A stretch of 64,000 nt of DNA from Tepidibacillus decaturensis (GCF_001561915.1 NZ_LSKU01000001.1:1456921-1520920); one strand, 5' to 3'; counted from the stretch's first letter, positions 40,987 to 51,782 are shown. A program made the numbers and translations. The notes: generated by a model from the sequence alone, not told the origin.

Positions 40987-41899
40987 ATCTAGCAGATTTT
41001 GGATTAAAGGCATCTTTTAAACCTTCACCAACAAAGTTAATAGAGAGTATCGTTAGCGTAAGTACAAGCCCAGGTGGCAACCAGATCCATGGCTTGTTTT
41101 GAATCACATCGGGTGATCTTGCATCAGAGATCATATTTCCCCAACTAGGAATGTTAGCCGGTACCCCAAAACCAAGAAAGGTTAAACCAGTTTCAACGAC
41201 AATCATTGCAGCCAACAATATAGTTGCCTGGACAATAACGGTAGATAAAACATTAGGTATCAAGTGTCTAAGAATCACTTTGGTAGGTGAACAACCAATT
41301 GAAACAGCACTTAGAATATACTCATTCTCTTTCTCAGCTAGAACTTTACTTCGAACCATTCTAGCAGTTCCACCCCACGACAGAACACTAATCGTAAAGA
41401 TTAACGTGATTACCCCTGATTCGGTAAAGATGGAGTTAAGTACGATCACAAAAATGAGAAAAGGGAATACCAAAATAAAATCTGTAAACCGCATCAATAA
41501 CGAATCAATTCTTCCACCGAAATATCCAGCGATGGAACCAATGATCGTACCAATGAGCACCACAAAGAAAGTAATTGAAAAACCAATCGTTAGTGAAATC
41601 CGACCACCATAAAGTAAACGAGTAAAGACATCACGTCCTCCTTTATCTGTACCAAACCAATGGTCTGTTGAGGGAGGTTTTGCAATACTTTTGATGTCAA
41701 CACGTGTAGGGTCATAGGTTGTGATATAAGGTGCCAAAAAAGAGATGGTTACAACAATAAAAATAAAAACCAATCCAGCTATTGCTAGCTTATTGCGAAA
41801 AAATTTGCGCCTAGCGATCGTCCACGGAGAAGGGCTTTTAGGTACTTTCGACCCGGATTGAAGATTTTGACGTTGAGTTACTACTGGTTCCATAATCAA
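40985..41899 (-). CDS. oppC: Oligopeptide ABC transporter permease OppC
   Basis: 304 residues, six membrane helices, N-terminal soluble extension (RKFFRNKLAIAGLVFI). DPP/Opp family signature is in AVSIGCSPTKVILRHLIPNVLSTVIVQATI, and GTDKGGRDVFTRLLYGGRISLTIG is the N-terminal hallmark of OppC/DppC. Together with OppB it forms the pore. Last gene of oppDFABC; it ends with a terminator. Confidence 0.92.
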   Translation of the reverse strand: MIMEPVVTQRQNLQSGSKVPKSPSPWTIARRKFFRNKLAIAGLVFIFIVVTISFLAPYITTYDPTRVDIKSIAKPPSTDHWFGTDKGGRDVFTRLLYGGRISLTIGFSITFFVVLIGTIIGSIAGYFGGRIDSLLMRFTDFILVFPFLIFVIVLNSIFTESGVITLIFTISVLSWGGTARMVRSKVLAEKENEYILSAVSIGCSPTKVILRHLIPNVLSTVIVQATILLAAMIVVETGLTFLGFGVPANIPSWGNMISDARSPDVIQNKPWIWLPPGLVLTLTILSINFVGEGLKDAFNPKSAR

Positions 41900-41907
41900 T
41901 CCCCTCC

Positions 41908-42876
41908 CTAATCTAAACGAATCCGTGGGTCTACGACACCATACAATAAATCAGCGATTAAATTCCCTAATAGGGTCATCACTGATAACATCATTGTAAT
42001 TGTCATCATCACTGAATAATCTCGGTTGCTCACCGAATCAATGAATAACTGCCCAATCCCTGGATAGGTGAAGATCGTTTCTGTGATTACTGCTCCACCT
42101 AGCAATCCACCGATATCAAAACCTAAAAAGGTGATCAAGGGAATAATCGAATTACGTAATATATGTTTGTTATAAATCACAGATTCTTTTGTACCCTTTG
42201 CCCTTGCTGTTCTGACATAATCTTTACGACTGCTTTCAATAATATCATTGCGTAAAAATTGGGTATAGGCTGCAGTACTTAACATCCCTAACACCATCGC
42301 TGGTAAAATGGTATGCTTTAATTTACTTAGAAAATAGATAAATGTTCCTCCATCGCCAATTCCCGTATCAATCGTCCCACTTGCTGGTACCCATCCTAAT
42401 TGAATAGCAAAGATGTAGATTGCAACTAGTGCTGCAAAAAAAGATGGAATCGCAAATGCAAGATAGTTAAAAGTTGCAATGAAATGATCACCTAAAGTAT
42501 ATGGATGTTTACCTGCATACATTCCCATAAAAAAGGCAACAAAATAAGTAATAAAGAGAGATAAAAGAGCTAAAAAAAGAGTGTTTAGAATTCTCTGACC
42601 CAAAAGTTCACTTACTGGCATTTTATGAATAAAGGACTCTCCAAAGTCCCCTTTTAACATATTTTTCACCCAGCGTGCATACTGGATGTAAACAGGATCA
42701 TTTAGTCCTAACTTTTCTCTCATTTCCGCAATATATTTCGGATCGGAATTGTTGGGATCAATTCTTCCTGAAAGGGCATCCCCTGGCATCATTTTTGCCA
42801 GGGAGAATACCACAATTGAAACTAAAATCAGGAGGGGGATCATTCCAGCAAGTCTTCGTAATGTATAAGTTAGCAT
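41908..42876 (-). CDS. oppB: Oligopeptide ABC transporter permease OppB
   Basis: 322 residues, six membrane helices; N-terminal YTLRRLAGMIPLLILVSIVVFSLAKMMPGD, DPNNSDPKYIAEMREKLGLNDPVYIQYARWVKNMLKGDFGES (periplasmic loop) and the permease loop DYVRTARAKGTKESVIYNKHILRNSIIP. All are as expected for OppB/DppB. Start ATG 42876 with AAGGGGAAATGA. Confidence 0.93.
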   Translation of the reverse strand: MLTYTLRRLAGMIPLLILVSIVVFSLAKMMPGDALSGRIDPNNSDPKYIAEMREKLGLNDPVYIQYARWVKNMLKGDFGESFIHKMPVSELLGQRILNTLFLALLSLFITYFVAFFMGMYAGKHPYTLGDHFIATFNYLAFAIPSFFAALVAIYIFAIQLGWVPASGTIDTGIGDGGTFIYFLSKLKHTILPAMVLGMLSTAAYTQFLRNDIIESSRKDYVRTARAKGTKESVIYNKHILRNSIIPLITFLGFDIGGLLGGAVITETIFTYPGIGQLFIDSVSNRDYSVMMTITMMLSVMTLLGNLIADLLYGVVDPRIRLD

Positions 42877-42913
42877 CGTTCATTTCCCCTTTTAGATCTT
42901 AATGCAATCACTG

Positions 42914-44647
42914 TTACTTTTGATCAACCCACCATAAATGAGTATCTACTTGGTTAGTAAAGGAATTTGTATGAACTCCATGTAAACGTTTATTTACTGC
43001 CGTTACATCAATTGGCTGGAACATAAAGATCGTTGGCAATTCTTCGTTTACAAGTTGTTGCCACTTATAATAGACTTCTTTACGATAATTTTCATCAAAG
43101 GCTTTTTCACTAATTCCTTCTTCGATAAGTTTATCAGATTCTTCATTATACCAGCGCTGGAAGTTCCAATAGTCGGTACTCTTCCAAAGACCGGTTGGAT
43201 CTGGGTCAGAAGCTAAGCCCCATGCACCATAGAATAATTCAACAGATGGATCATCTTTCATGACGACATCATAGAAAAGGTTAAATTCTTTTAAAGCTCC
43301 GCCATTAAGTTTTACATTTAATCCTACATCTTTCCACATTTGCATAATTGCTTGTGCACGCGGTTCCGCGATTTCAGTTCCTGACATCGCGTCAAAGTTG
43401 ATCACAAATTTCTTACCCTTTGGATCTTCACGGAAACCGTCTCCATCTACATCTTTATATCCAGCTTCGTCTAATAATTGTTTAGCTTTTTCAGGATTAT
43501 ATTCATATTTTGTAATTTTGGAATCGTCAATTTTTGCCCAGCTCACATCAGGTACTGGTACATCTAAAGGCATACCAAGCCCATTTGCGAAAGCATCTAA
43601 CAAGCTTTGACGATCTAATGCATAGGCCATCGCTTGACGTAGTCTCTTATCTTGGAATTTCGGATTATTCATCACGACTTTACCTTCAGATTCAGTTCCT
43701 TCCCATTTACCTAATTTAAATCCAATATAGCTATAGGAAAGAGCAGGTTCCTTAATTAATTCAACATTAGGTAATTGAGAAATTTCTTGATACTGGCTAC
43801 TTGGAATCATCATAATATCTACTTCACCATTCTTTAATAACCCACTTGCTAAAGATCCATCAATCACTTTATATACGACACCATCTAGATAAGGCTTCCC
43901 TTTCCAATAATCATCAAAACGCTCAAGTTCAACGAATTCTCCGGGTTGAATCGTCTTTACTTTAAATGGTCCAAGACCAATAGGATTCTTACGTACTTTA
44001 TCAGAGTTAGGTAAATCTTTCACAGCAATTCCCTCATAATATTTCTTAGGCATTGGATAAGACCATAATTGGTCTAAGAAGTTAACCATTGGTTTTTTTG
44101 CTGTGATTTTAATCATATAAGGGTCAACCACCTCAATACCAGAGATCGATTTTGCTTCTCCCTTGTGATAAGCTTCTGCCCCTTCTACAATTTCAACGTT
44201 GGTATAACGTGGACCTGTATAATCTGGATCTGCAAGGACTTCCAAAGCATACTTCCAATCCTCTACCGTTAACTCTTCGCCATTATGCCATTTTACCCCT
44301 TGTTTTATTTTGAATGTGTAAGTTTTGTGATCATCAGAAACTTCCCAAGTCCCAATCCCTGGTTTTGGTTTAAGATCATCACCAGTTTCTATAATACTGT
44401 CCATCATGAAGTTTAAGATGAGATCATCATCTTCCCCTTCATAAAAAGCTCTGTCAAGAAGGCCTTTAAATGGTTGTATAAAAGCATAGGTTACTTTCCC
44501 ACCATATTGTGGTTCTACCTTTGTTTCCTCTTTAGGCTGATCAGCATTTTCTTTTGGTGGAGCTTCTGTTGTTTGACTACTACAAGCGACTAAGAACATA
44601 GATATGGCAAGAATCAGTGACAACAAAACAAATATTGACTTTTTCAA
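42914..44647 (-). CDS. oppA: Oligopeptide-binding lipoprotein OppA
   Basis: 577 residues with lipobox FLVACSS (lipidated Cys at about 22). Family-5 solute-binding protein: YGGKVTYAFIQPFKGLLDRAFYEG, GIGTWEVSDDHKTYTFKIKQGVKWHNGEELTVEDWKYALEVLAD (SBP_bac_5 signature), RQAMAYALDRQSLLDAF, ending with QLVNEELPTIFMFQP. It captures oligopeptides or nickel-like ligands outside the membrane and delivers them to OppBC. Located inside the operon between oppF and oppB. Peptide specificity is not readable. Confidence 0.93.
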   Translation of the reverse strand: MKKSIFVLLSLILAISMFLVACSSQTTEAPPKENADQPKEETKVEPQYGGKVTYAFIQPFKGLLDRAFYEGEDDDLILNFMMDSIIETGDDLKPKPGIGTWEVSDDHKTYTFKIKQGVKWHNGEELTVEDWKYALEVLADPDYTGPRYTNVEIVEGAEAYHKGEAKSISGIEVVDPYMIKITAKKPMVNFLDQLWSYPMPKKYYEGIAVKDLPNSDKVRKNPIGLGPFKVKTIQPGEFVELERFDDYWKGKPYLDGVVYKVIDGSLASGLLKNGEVDIMMIPSSQYQEISQLPNVELIKEPALSYSYIGFKLGKWEGTESEGKVVMNNPKFQDKRLRQAMAYALDRQSLLDAFANGLGMPLDVPVPDVSWAKIDDSKITKYEYNPEKAKQLLDEAGYKDVDGDGFREDPKGKKFVINFDAMSGTEIAEPRAQAIMQMWKDVGLNVKLNGGALKEFNLFYDVVMKDDPSVELFYGAWGLASDPDPTGLWKSTDYWNFQRWYNEESDKLIEEGISEKAFDENYRKEVYYKWQQLVNEELPTIFMFQPIDVTAVNKRLHGVHTNSFTNQVDTHLWWVDQK

Positions 44648-44665
44648 TACATTTTCCCCCTTTAT

Positions 44666-45670
44666 TTATTTTGAATATAGATGGCATGCAACGTAATGTC
44701 CTGATTTCACCTCCTTCATTACTGGTCTTATCTCTTGACACTCAGGCATTGCATATCGACATCTTGGATGAAATGCACAACCCTTTGGTGGGTTTTCTGG
44801 GCTTGGAACATCACCCGTCAATACAATTCTTTCTTTTCGTCTTCCCGGATTGGGAACAGGAATCGCAGATAATAGTGCTTGTGTATATGGATGTAAAGGT
44901 TCTTGATATAATGTACGTTTATCTGTTAATTCCACAATGCGCCCCAGATACATGACACCTATACGATCACTCACATGTTTGACCACACTCAAATTATGAG
45001 CGATAAAAAGGTAAGTGAGTTGAAACTCCTCTTGTAGATCTTGCAGTAGATTTAATACTTGAGACTGTACTGAAACATCTAAGGCAGAGACCGGTTCGTC
45101 AGCGATGATTAACTTTGGCCGCAATGCTAAAGCCCTAGCAATTCCTATTCGCTGTCTTTGGCCACCTGAGAATTCGTGTGGATACTTATAATATGTATCT
45201 GCTGGTAATCCTACCTTTTCTAACAACTCCATCACTTGATCTTTCAATGCTTTATCTGATTGATTTGTATAATTGCGAATGGGTTCTGATATCAGACTAC
45301 CTACCATCATCTTTGGATTTAAAGAAGCATAGGGATCTTGGAAAACCATTTGCATATCTTTTCGAATATCCCTTAATTGCTTTCCTCGAATTGTTGTAAT
45401 ATCTTTCCCTTGAAAAACGATCGATCCAGATGTCGGGTCTTGTAGACGCAAAATCGTTCGGCCTGCTGAAGACTTCCCACAGCCAGATTCACCCACTAGA
45501 CCGATCGTCTCACCATATTTTAACTGCAGAGAAATATCATCGACTGCCTTTACCTCGCCAATTTGTTTACGAAAGAATCCGCCAAAGATCGGGTAATATT
45601 TTTTTAAATTTTTTACCTCTAGTAAATATTCCGGATTTTTTCGTTGTAGTGTATTTGAATTTGAACTCAT
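44666..45670 (-). CDS. oppF: Oligopeptide ABC transporter ATPase OppF
   Basis: 334 residues. Walker [14 protein letters not shown]-loop [13 protein letters not shown], signature [15 protein letters not shown], Walker [13 protein letters not shown], and the C-terminal oligopeptide-transporter extension with [14 protein letters not shown], a [4Fe-4S]-like Cys pattern (two CxxxxxC type pairs) seen in OppD/F. It follows oppD by 3 nt. Confidence 0.93.
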   Translation of the reverse strand: MSSNSNTLQRKNPEYLLEVKNLKKYYPIFGGFFRKQIGEVKAVDDISLQLKYGETIGLVGESGCGKSSAGRTILRLQDPTSGSIVFQGKDITTIRGKQLRDIRKDMQMVFQDPYASLNPKMMVGSLISEPIRNYTNQSDKALKDQVMELLEKVGLPADTYYKYPHEFSGGQRQRIGIARALALRPKLIIADEPVSALDVSVQSQVLNLLQDLQEEFQLTYLFIAHNLSVVKHVSDRIGVMYLGRIVELTDKRTLYQEPLHPYTQALLSAIPVPNPGRRKERIVLTGDVPSPENPPKGCAFHPRCRYAMPECQEIRPVMKEVKSGHYVACHLYSK

Positions 45671-45673
45671 GAT

Positions 45674-46696
45674 CTAGACCCCCGTTTTCTTAGGATAGCT
45701 TTCTTGATATAGTAAACAGCGTACAGTATGATTCGTATCTACCTCACCTAAGACTGGGGTAATTTGAGTACACTCTTCTTTAGCTACTGGACAACGATCT
45801 ACAAACCTACAGCCTGTTCTTGGTAGATTTACAAGCGAAGGAACAATTCCTTTAATTGAATCTAGTCTTTCACGATCTTCATCTAATTTAGGAATCGATT
45901 GTAATAATAGTTTTAAATATGGGTGTTTTGGGGTGTTGAATATGAGTTCTACACTCCCTTGTTCCACGATTTGCCCTGCGTACATGACCACTACTTCATC
46001 AGCCATTTCGGCAACGACACCTAAATCATGAGTAATCAATAAAACAGCCATATCCATCTTTTGTTGAATATCTTTAATCAATTCAAGGATTTGAGCTTGA
46101 ATCGTTACATCCAACGCAGTTGTTGGTTCATCGACAATTAACAATTTAGGGTTACAAGCGATCGCCATAGCGATCATCACCCGTTGGCGCATTCCCCCGG
46201 AAAGTTGGTGAGGGTATTCATCAATCACCTTTTCTGCCCTAGGAATACCTACTTGTTTTAACAATTGTATACTTCTTTTGCGTGCCTCATCCTTTGAAAG
46301 ATCGAAATGGTTAAGTAGTGCTTCTTCAAGTTGAAATCCTATAGAAAAGACAGGGTTTAGAGAAGTCATCGGTTCCTGAAAAATCATTCCTATATCTTTA
46401 CCACGTATATCGTTCATTTCCTCTTGGGAAAGTTTGGTTAAATCTTGACCATTAAAAATGATTTCTCCGCCAACTACCTTACCGATCCCTTTTGGCAGCA
46501 AGTTCATTATAGAAAGGGCTAATACACTTTTGCCGCAACCTGATTCACCTACGATACATATAACCTTTCCAGGTGTAACATCTAATGAAATATCTTCTAT
46601 AGCATTATAAAATTTTCCCCCAATAAGAAATCCTGTGTTCAACTTTTTAACCTTTAATACGGTTGATGCTGTTAAGTTGTTCTCTCTCTGGTTCAT
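45674..46696 (-). CDS. oppD: Oligopeptide ABC transporter ATPase OppD
   Basis: 340 residues. Walker [13 protein letters not shown], signature [15 protein letters not shown], Walker [13 protein letters not shown] and the Cys-rich end [15 protein letters not shown]. First gene of the operon; the ATG has AGAGGTG upstream and a good sigma-A promoter at 46747-46775. Confidence 0.93.
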   Translation of the reverse strand: MNQRENNLTASTVLKVKKLNTGFLIGGKFYNAIEDISLDVTPGKVICIVGESGCGKSVLALSIMNLLPKGIGKVVGGEIIFNGQDLTKLSQEEMNDIRGKDIGMIFQEPMTSLNPVFSIGFQLEEALLNHFDLSKDEARKRSIQLLKQVGIPRAEKVIDEYPHQLSGGMRQRVMIAMAIACNPKLLIVDEPTTALDVTIQAQILELIKDIQQKMDMAVLLITHDLGVVAEMADEVVVMYAGQIVEQGSVELIFNTPKHPYLKLLLQSIPKLDEDRERLDSIKGIVPSLVNLPRTGCRFVDRCPVAKEECTQITPVLGEVDTNHTVRCLLYQESYPKKTGV

Positions 46697-46746
46697 GTTT
46701 CACCTCTTGGAATACAAAATATCGGAATTCGAAATAATTATAAAAA

Positions 46747-46775
46747 TTATCACAATAAATTAAAAAAACTGTCAA
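46747..46775 (-). promoter_or_regulatory. Sigma-A promoter of the opp operon
   Basis: On the minus strand, TTGACA (46770-46775) and TGATAA (46747-46752) are separated by 17 bp, about 50 nt upstream of the oppD start. Confidence 0.65.
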
Positions 46776-46800
46776 TAAGTTTTTAATATTCTAACAATAA

Positions 46801-46814
46801 TGAAAACGCTTACT
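46801..46814. promoter_or_regulatory. cre-like site upstream of the opp promoter
   Basis: TGAAAACGCTTACT matches the CcpA consensus TGWAANCGNTNWCA except at the last position. It lies 25 bp upstream of the -35, a position more typical of activation or weak binding than of repression. Confidence 0.4.
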
Positions 46815-46861
46815 TTTTTCTAATTAATCTCTATGCTCTCATTTAAAATAAGTTTACAAAC

Positions 46862-46891
46862 AAAATGGATACCTAATTTTGGTATCCATTT
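46862..46891 (-). terminator. Terminator of the response-regulator operon
   Basis: AAAATGGATACC / GGTATCCATTT stem with a 7-nt loop just after the stop codon at 46895, followed on the minus strand by TTTG. Confidence 0.75.
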
Positions 46892-46894
46892 GGA

Positions 46895-47935
46895 TCATGA
46901 TTTTGTAAATTCAAGCTGGATCTTAGTATATAACATCCCATTCATTTCATAGATAATAAAATCACGATGTATGTTATTTGCTAACTCTTGCAAAAACAAA
47001 CGAATTAAATGAAGATGATCTAAATCAATAGGTTCCTTTAGAGTTATTGATGAAAAACAATCTAATTTTATTGTTTGAGGAGACTCTTCTATCGTTAAAG
47101 TAACTGGAAGCTCATCCGTATTTTGATATTCAATAACATATTTATAAAAAGAAAACAAAATAAAGATTAAAAGTTTATAATTTCCTCGTAAACTTAAATT
47201 GGCGTTCCCTTTTATTGTCGTTTGTAAATGTTTCGTTCGACTTTCACTAAAAATAAATTGATCAAGATCATGAGTTAATTGATTGATATCAAACACTTCG
47301 TATGTACTTGGTAAGGTCTTTACATACCCTAAATATAAATCTTTATAGATATCCAAAGCACGTACCATCTTATTTTTTTCGCCCGTATCCTTTAAAGCAA
47401 TCTCCTTGATGTTCCTAAAAATATAGGTTGCCATTTCACCAACTTTTAGCATATTTTCTTGGAAAAGATCGTATTTATTTTTTGTTGTTTCAATGATTCG
47501 ACGATAGGAATCATTCTTTCTTTCCAAATCTTTCCTTAATAACTCTTTCTCTTTCATCATATTATAGTTCTCTATCGCTTCTTGAATAACAGGAATAAAT
47601 TCGTCATCTAAATTCCATGGTTTTGTTATAAATTTAAAAATTTCTCCTTGATTAATGGCAGCCAAAACCTGGGGTAATTGCGTATAGCCAGATAAAACAA
47701 TTCTCACAATTTGGGGGTAAGATGCTTTTACTTTTTTAAGCAATTCCAAACCGTTAATCTCGGGCATTTTCATATCTGATACAATTACACTAATCTCTTC
47801 TTTCTCTAAAATATCAAAAACATCTTTTGCCCTCTCAACAAATATGCATCGAAAGTTTTCATCCAATAATGCTCTTTTTAAAGAGTTTAATACTTTTACA
47901 TCATCATCTACAATTAATACAGTATTTTGTTGCAC
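46895..47935 (-). CDS. Response regulator with atypical C-terminal kinase-like domain
   Basis: 346 residues. Residues 1-125 are a receiver domain: VLIVDDDVKVLNSL, phospho-acceptor Asp in VSDMKMPEINGLELL, the Thr/Ser of IVLSGY and the Lys of FKFITKPWN. Then a coiled-coil (MKEKELLRKDLERKND) and a C-terminal domain (GNYKLLIFILFSFYKY, then LEFTK) that weakly recalls a HATPase fold but lacks recognisable N and G boxes. No DNA-binding domain. GTG start at 47935 with GGGGTG. It is the last of four genes in a signalling operon. Confidence 0.75.
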   Translation of the reverse strand: MQQNTVLIVDDDVKVLNSLKRALLDENFRCIFVERAKDVFDILEKEEISVIVSDMKMPEINGLELLKKVKASYPQIVRIVLSGYTQLPQVLAAINQGEIFKFITKPWNLDDEFIPVIQEAIENYNMMKEKELLRKDLERKNDSYRRIIETTKNKYDLFQENMLKVGEMATYIFRNIKEIALKDTGEKNKMVRALDIYKDLYLGYVKTLPSTYEVFDINQLTHDLDQFIFSESRTKHLQTTIKGNANLSLRGNYKLLIFILFSFYKYVIEYQNTDELPVTLTIEESPQTIKLDCFSSITLKEPIDLDHLHLIRLFLQELANNIHRDFIIYEMNGMLYTKIQLEFTKS

Positions 47936-47949
47936 AGTTTCACCCCTTC

Positions 47950-49143
47950 CTACAAATCCCTTTTTTGTTTTTCCTCTATAAAAGTTATGGCGATCTTATG
48001 AACCATTTGTTCTAAGTTTCTTTCTTTCAGACCTAATAAATCAAATACTTTACGATTTAGTTCATAAGGAACAAGCCCGAAAAATTTCCATGAATAATAA
48101 TTTGCTAGATGCAGGATATAAACCAATTCTTTATTTCTAATATTGTCACACAATGGTTTGTGAAGGTAAGATGCTGATTCAATCAAAGGATCAGGAAGCC
48201 CCCACCAGCTTAATAAGTAACCTCCTACTTCTTGAGATGTCATTTTAAAAGTCTTTTCTTCCAATTTTTCTATCGTTTCTTTTTTCTCCTTAGCATCAGT
48301 TATTAAATCCGTATATTCATTTGTAAAAGCAGATTGTAAAATTAAACCCCCAATATTACACAATAAACCTACTGAGTCATATTGAAGGTCAATGTTCTTA
48401 CACAGTAGTTCTTGATAGATATAATGAACAATTTTATTTGTTAGTATTGAATGATTTACTATCAATCCAATATTTTTCTGAGTAATGGCATCATCCAAGC
48501 TATCATACCAATCTCTAAATAAAATATTTTCTAAATCATTCAAGTTCAAATAATTTAGTGCTTTCTTTACTGAACCTGTTTTGATACCATATGCAGAATT
48601 CACAAAGTACAATACTCTCAACGTTGTCGAAGGATCTCTTTCAATAATTTTGATGATTTCTTCAATTTCTGCCTTATCCACTAATTTTAATCTTAATTCT
48701 TTTTCATTACTGTACAAAGAAGGAAATGCATCTCCATAAATTTCAACAAATCTTAATAGGTTCTTTTGTTCCAAAATATCTTTCAGATAGAATAATCGAT
48801 TGATTAGGTTGATCATATGATCATTATCCCAGGGCTTTAATAGGTAAAAGAATGCTAAATTTTCCCTAATTGACTTCATAATTATTTCTTTTTCTGCAAA
48901 ACCACTTAAAATGATTCGGATCAGCTTAGGGTATTTTTTATAAACTTCTTTTAATAGTTCATAGCCATTCATCACTGGCATTTTCATATCTGTAATCAAT
49001 AAATCAATATTTTCACTTGCCAAAATAGAAAGGGCTTCATTTCCGTTTTCCGCTAAAAAAACACCGTACTCTTCATGAATAAATAATCTTCTTAATGAAT
49101 TTAGGATACTTTTTTCATCATCTACAAAGAGGATATTTTTCAT
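47950..49143 (-). CDS. Response regulator with HDOD output domain
   Basis: 397 residues. Receiver domain 1-120 (ILFVDDEKSILNSLRRL, ITDMKMPVMNGYELL, IILSGF, FYLLKPWDND) followed by an HDOD module (from ~150: IIKIIERDPSTTLRVLYFVNSAYGIKTGSVKKALNYL). The region SILTNKIVHYIYQELLCKNIDL...DSVGLLCNIGGLIL shows the degenerate HD pattern. HDOD proteins bind nucleotides or partners without metal-dependent phosphodiesterase activity. Overlaps the preceding HD-GYP gene by 26 nt, so they are translationally coupled. Confidence 0.85.
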   Translation of the reverse strand: MKNILFVDDEKSILNSLRRLFIHEEYGVFLAENGNEALSILASENIDLLITDMKMPVMNGYELLKEVYKKYPKLIRIILSGFAEKEIIMKSIRENLAFFYLLKPWDNDHMINLINRLFYLKDILEQKNLLRFVEIYGDAFPSLYSNEKELRLKLVDKAEIEEIIKIIERDPSTTLRVLYFVNSAYGIKTGSVKKALNYLNLNDLENILFRDWYDSLDDAITQKNIGLIVNHSILTNKIVHYIYQELLCKNIDLQYDSVGLLCNIGGLILQSAFTNEYTDLITDAKEKKETIEKLEEKTFKMTSQEVGGYLLSWWGLPDPLIESASYLHKPLCDNIRNKELVYILHLANYYSWKFFGLVPYELNRKVFDLLGLKERNLEQMVHKIAITFIEEKQKRDL

Positions 49144-50158
49144 TTAACAATCCCCCTATAAAAGTGTCAACTATGTTCTTATCAAACTGCTTTCCTCTTC
49201 CATTTTGTAAAACCTCAAGTACTTCTTTTTGGGACATCCCTTTTCGATAGATACGATTCGCACGCATAGCATCATATGCATCAGCAACTGAAAGGATTTT
49301 GGCTTCAAATAATATTTCATCATTAGTTAGGCCAAGGGGATACCCAAGACCATCAATTCTTTCATGATGTTGACGAATGATTTCTACGACTTCTTTCATA
49401 AAATCAATTTCATCTAATATATAAGAACTTACCAAAGGATGATATTTCATTGCTGTATATTCTTCTTCGGTTAATCTATCAGGTTTAAATAATATATGAT
49501 CCCTAAGTACTATTTTCCCTATGTCATGAAACAAACCTGCATATTTAAGTGTTAATTTTTGCTTATATGATAGATTTAGTAAATCAGCAATATATAATGA
49601 ATAATGAGCTACATTTTTGGAATGTGTAAATAGTTCCATATCTTTTGCTTGTATAACCCTAAGTAAAGTTTTTTCTATCTGTCTATTTGTTTTGACAAGC
49701 TTATTTCTTAATTGTTGTATCATATTTTCATATTCATTATTCTTTGTTAATAATTGATTTAAAATCGTATCTTTCTGGTCCATTCTTTGTTTATAATCAA
49801 TTGACTCTTCTATTATTTTTACAAGATCATCATTTTTCCAGGGCTTTGATATATATCGATGGATAGAACCTTCATTGATAGCAGAAACGAGCACATCTAG
49901 ATCAGAATAACCAGTAACTAATATTCTAACCGTATTATGAGACACTTTTTTTGTATACTTTAATATATCGATCCCTAATACTTTTGGCATTCTTTGATCC
50001 GTTATCACAAGATCAAATTGATAGGTATTCAATAAATCATAAGCTTTTTCAGGATAGGTTGTATAATATAAATGATAATTTAAACCATCTAAAACACGCT
50101 TAATAGAATTAATCACATTGATCTCGTCGTCAACTAAAAGGATCTTATATTTTCTCAA
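49118..50158 (-). CDS. Response regulator with HD-GYP c-di-GMP phosphodiesterase domain
   Basis: 346 residues. Receiver 1-120 with Asp54 in VITDQRMPKVLGIDIL and the KPW loop; coiled-coil linker 125-175; HD-GYP domain 175-346 with FHDIGK (H211, D212), LRDHILFKPDRLTEEEYTAMKYHPLVSSYIL, HHERIDGLGYP, LSVADAYDAMRANRIYRKG and the late KQFDKNIV. All metal-ligand His/Asp residues and the GYP motif are intact, so hydrolysis of c-di-GMP is expected, under control of phosphorylation. TTG start with AGGTG upstream. Encoded downstream of a riboswitch-controlled kinase gene. Confidence 0.92.
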   Translation of the reverse strand: MRKYKILLVDDEINVINSIKRVLDGLNYHLYYTTYPEKAYDLLNTYQFDLVITDQRMPKVLGIDILKYTKKVSHNTVRILVTGYSDLDVLVSAINEGSIHRYISKPWKNDDLVKIIEESIDYKQRMDQKDTILNQLLTKNNEYENMIQQLRNKLVKTNRQIEKTLLRVIQAKDMELFTHSKNVAHYSLYIADLLNLSYKQKLTLKYAGLFHDIGKIVLRDHILFKPDRLTEEEYTAMKYHPLVSSYILDEIDFMKEVVEIIRQHHERIDGLGYPLGLTNDEILFEAKILSVADAYDAMRANRIYRKGMSQKEVLEVLQNGRGKQFDKNIVDTFIGGLLNEKYPLCR

Positions 50159-50209
50159 CTTGTTTCACCTACTTTCAAATATAAATATTAAATCATCACT
50201 TCTTTGAGA

Positions 50210-51681
50210 TTAATTGAATGCTTGATGAATGGGGAGTTTAATCATAAATTTAGTTCCGACACCTTTTGTGCTTTCCACAGTTATTGCTCCATGATGTTTA
50301 TTAGTGATAATATCATAAGCTATACTTAGTCCTAACCCTGTTCCTTCTCCTACAGGTTTTGTTGTAAAAAAGGGATCAAAGATTGATGATATGTTTTTTT
50401 CTTCTATTCCGATTCCATTATCCTCAAGCTCACAATATACATCATCATCTTTAGCGAAGGTTCGAATTTTTATCAAACCAATCTCTGGTTGTTTCTCTTT
50501 AATTGCATAAGTGGCATTTAATAATAAATTGAGCAATACTTGGTTTATTTCTCCACCTATGGCATGAATAATCGGTATTTCTTCTAGGTATTCTTCAACT
50601 TGCACTTGATATTTTAAGATATTTCTAGCAACAACTAATGTATTTTTTATTCCTTCATTTAAATCATAATCTTCAAAAATATCTGTTTGTCCTCTTCTGG
50701 AGAACATCCTTAACTCTTTTATAATTTCATTTACTCGATCAATTCCTTCATTTGAATCTCTAAATAATTCTTCTAAATCTTCGTTAATAAACGAAATATT
50801 ATTTTTCCTTTCAATACTTTCAATTTCTTCTATGATCAAATTAATATTCTCCAATTTCAATTGTTCTTCTTCTCTCAAATTGCCCTTGAATCTTTGATAG
50901 ACTTCGATCACTTCTTTATATTTATAGAAATATTTCTCTAAGGTATCGAAGTTACTTTTAATAAAAGCTAAAGGATTATTGATTTCATGAGCGACCCCAG
51001 CTGCTATCTGTCCAATCGCAGCAAGTTTCTCTTGGTGGATTACTTGGGATTGGGCGCTTTTTAATTTCTCTTCCATCTGCTTTCTCATTGTAATATCCTC
51101 AATCTGAGCAATATAGCGAGCAATCTTTTTCTCCTCATTTTGGATAGAGGAAATAGATACATGCCCCCAAAATAATTCTCCATTTTTTTCTTGCTTTGAA
51201 ATTCACCTTGCCAATTCTGGCTTAATGTAATTGAATCATGAAAAATACTATAATGTTTGCCTAACATTTCTTCATATGTATATCCTGTTAGTTGGGTACA
51301 TTGTGGATTTACATCTTCTATCTTTCCGTTTTCATCCATAATAATAATACTTATTGGACTCTGTTCAATGATCTTAGATAACATACAAAGGTCTAATTCA
51401 TCTTTTCTTAGTTTTAAGCGATTATAATAAATGAACAGAAAAACAAATAGTGAAGTAAATATAATTGCAATCAGGTATTTAAAATCATGTAAAGCCAAAA
51501 TAGAGTGTATAGTGTTGTCATCCTTGAGTTGAGTAACAAAATTAGCTAGCAATAGGAAAGCGTTAGCTATTATAAAATAGAGAAAAGTAATTTTTAAAGA
51601 ACTTACTTTCTCTTTTCTATAGTTGGTTGTAAGTTCAGTAGTAAAACCAATCGATGAATTATGATTATTTAGTTTAACCAT
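50210..51681 (-). pseudogene. Membrane PAS-domain histidine kinase, frame broken at an A7 run
   Basis: The upstream part (51681 to about 51190) has one or two membrane helices (ITFLYFIIANAFLLLANFV; IAIIFTSLFVFLFIYYNRL) and a PAS domain (IIEQSPISIIIMDENGKIEDVNPQCTQLTGYTYEEMLGKHYSIFHD). The frame breaks at an A7 run (51183-51189, plus strand); adding one A continues the PAS end and PAC. Then come HisKA (EKLAAIGQIAAGVAHEINNPLAF) and HATPase_c (EINQVLLNLLLNATYAIKEKQPE, ELEDNGIGI, FDPFFTTKPVGEGTGLGLSI). The whole is 490 residues. ATG at 51681 follows GGGGGAGG. It heads the operon below a c-di-GMP riboswitch and its terminator. Confidence 0.8.
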
Positions 51682-51739
51682 CAGAATCCTCCCCCTTGAA
51701 ATAGTGATTATCAAAAAATTCGGCTTATTGCTTTTACTA

Positions 51740-51781
51740 AAAAAAGATCTATGTACACCAAGTGCACATAGATCTTTTTTA
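51740..51781 (-). terminator. Riboswitch-associated terminator
   Basis: Long perfect hairpin AGATCTATGTACAC / GTGCACATAGATCT with adjoining A and T runs on both sides, between the c-di-GMP riboswitch and the kinase start codon. It fits transcription control by the riboswitch. Confidence 0.8.
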
Positions 51782-51782
51782 C

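Noticed and set aside
46725-46745. Palindrome ATCGGAATTCGAA near oppD
   Set aside because: It recalls the centre of the 52-bp element but lacks both arms; not enough to call a copy.
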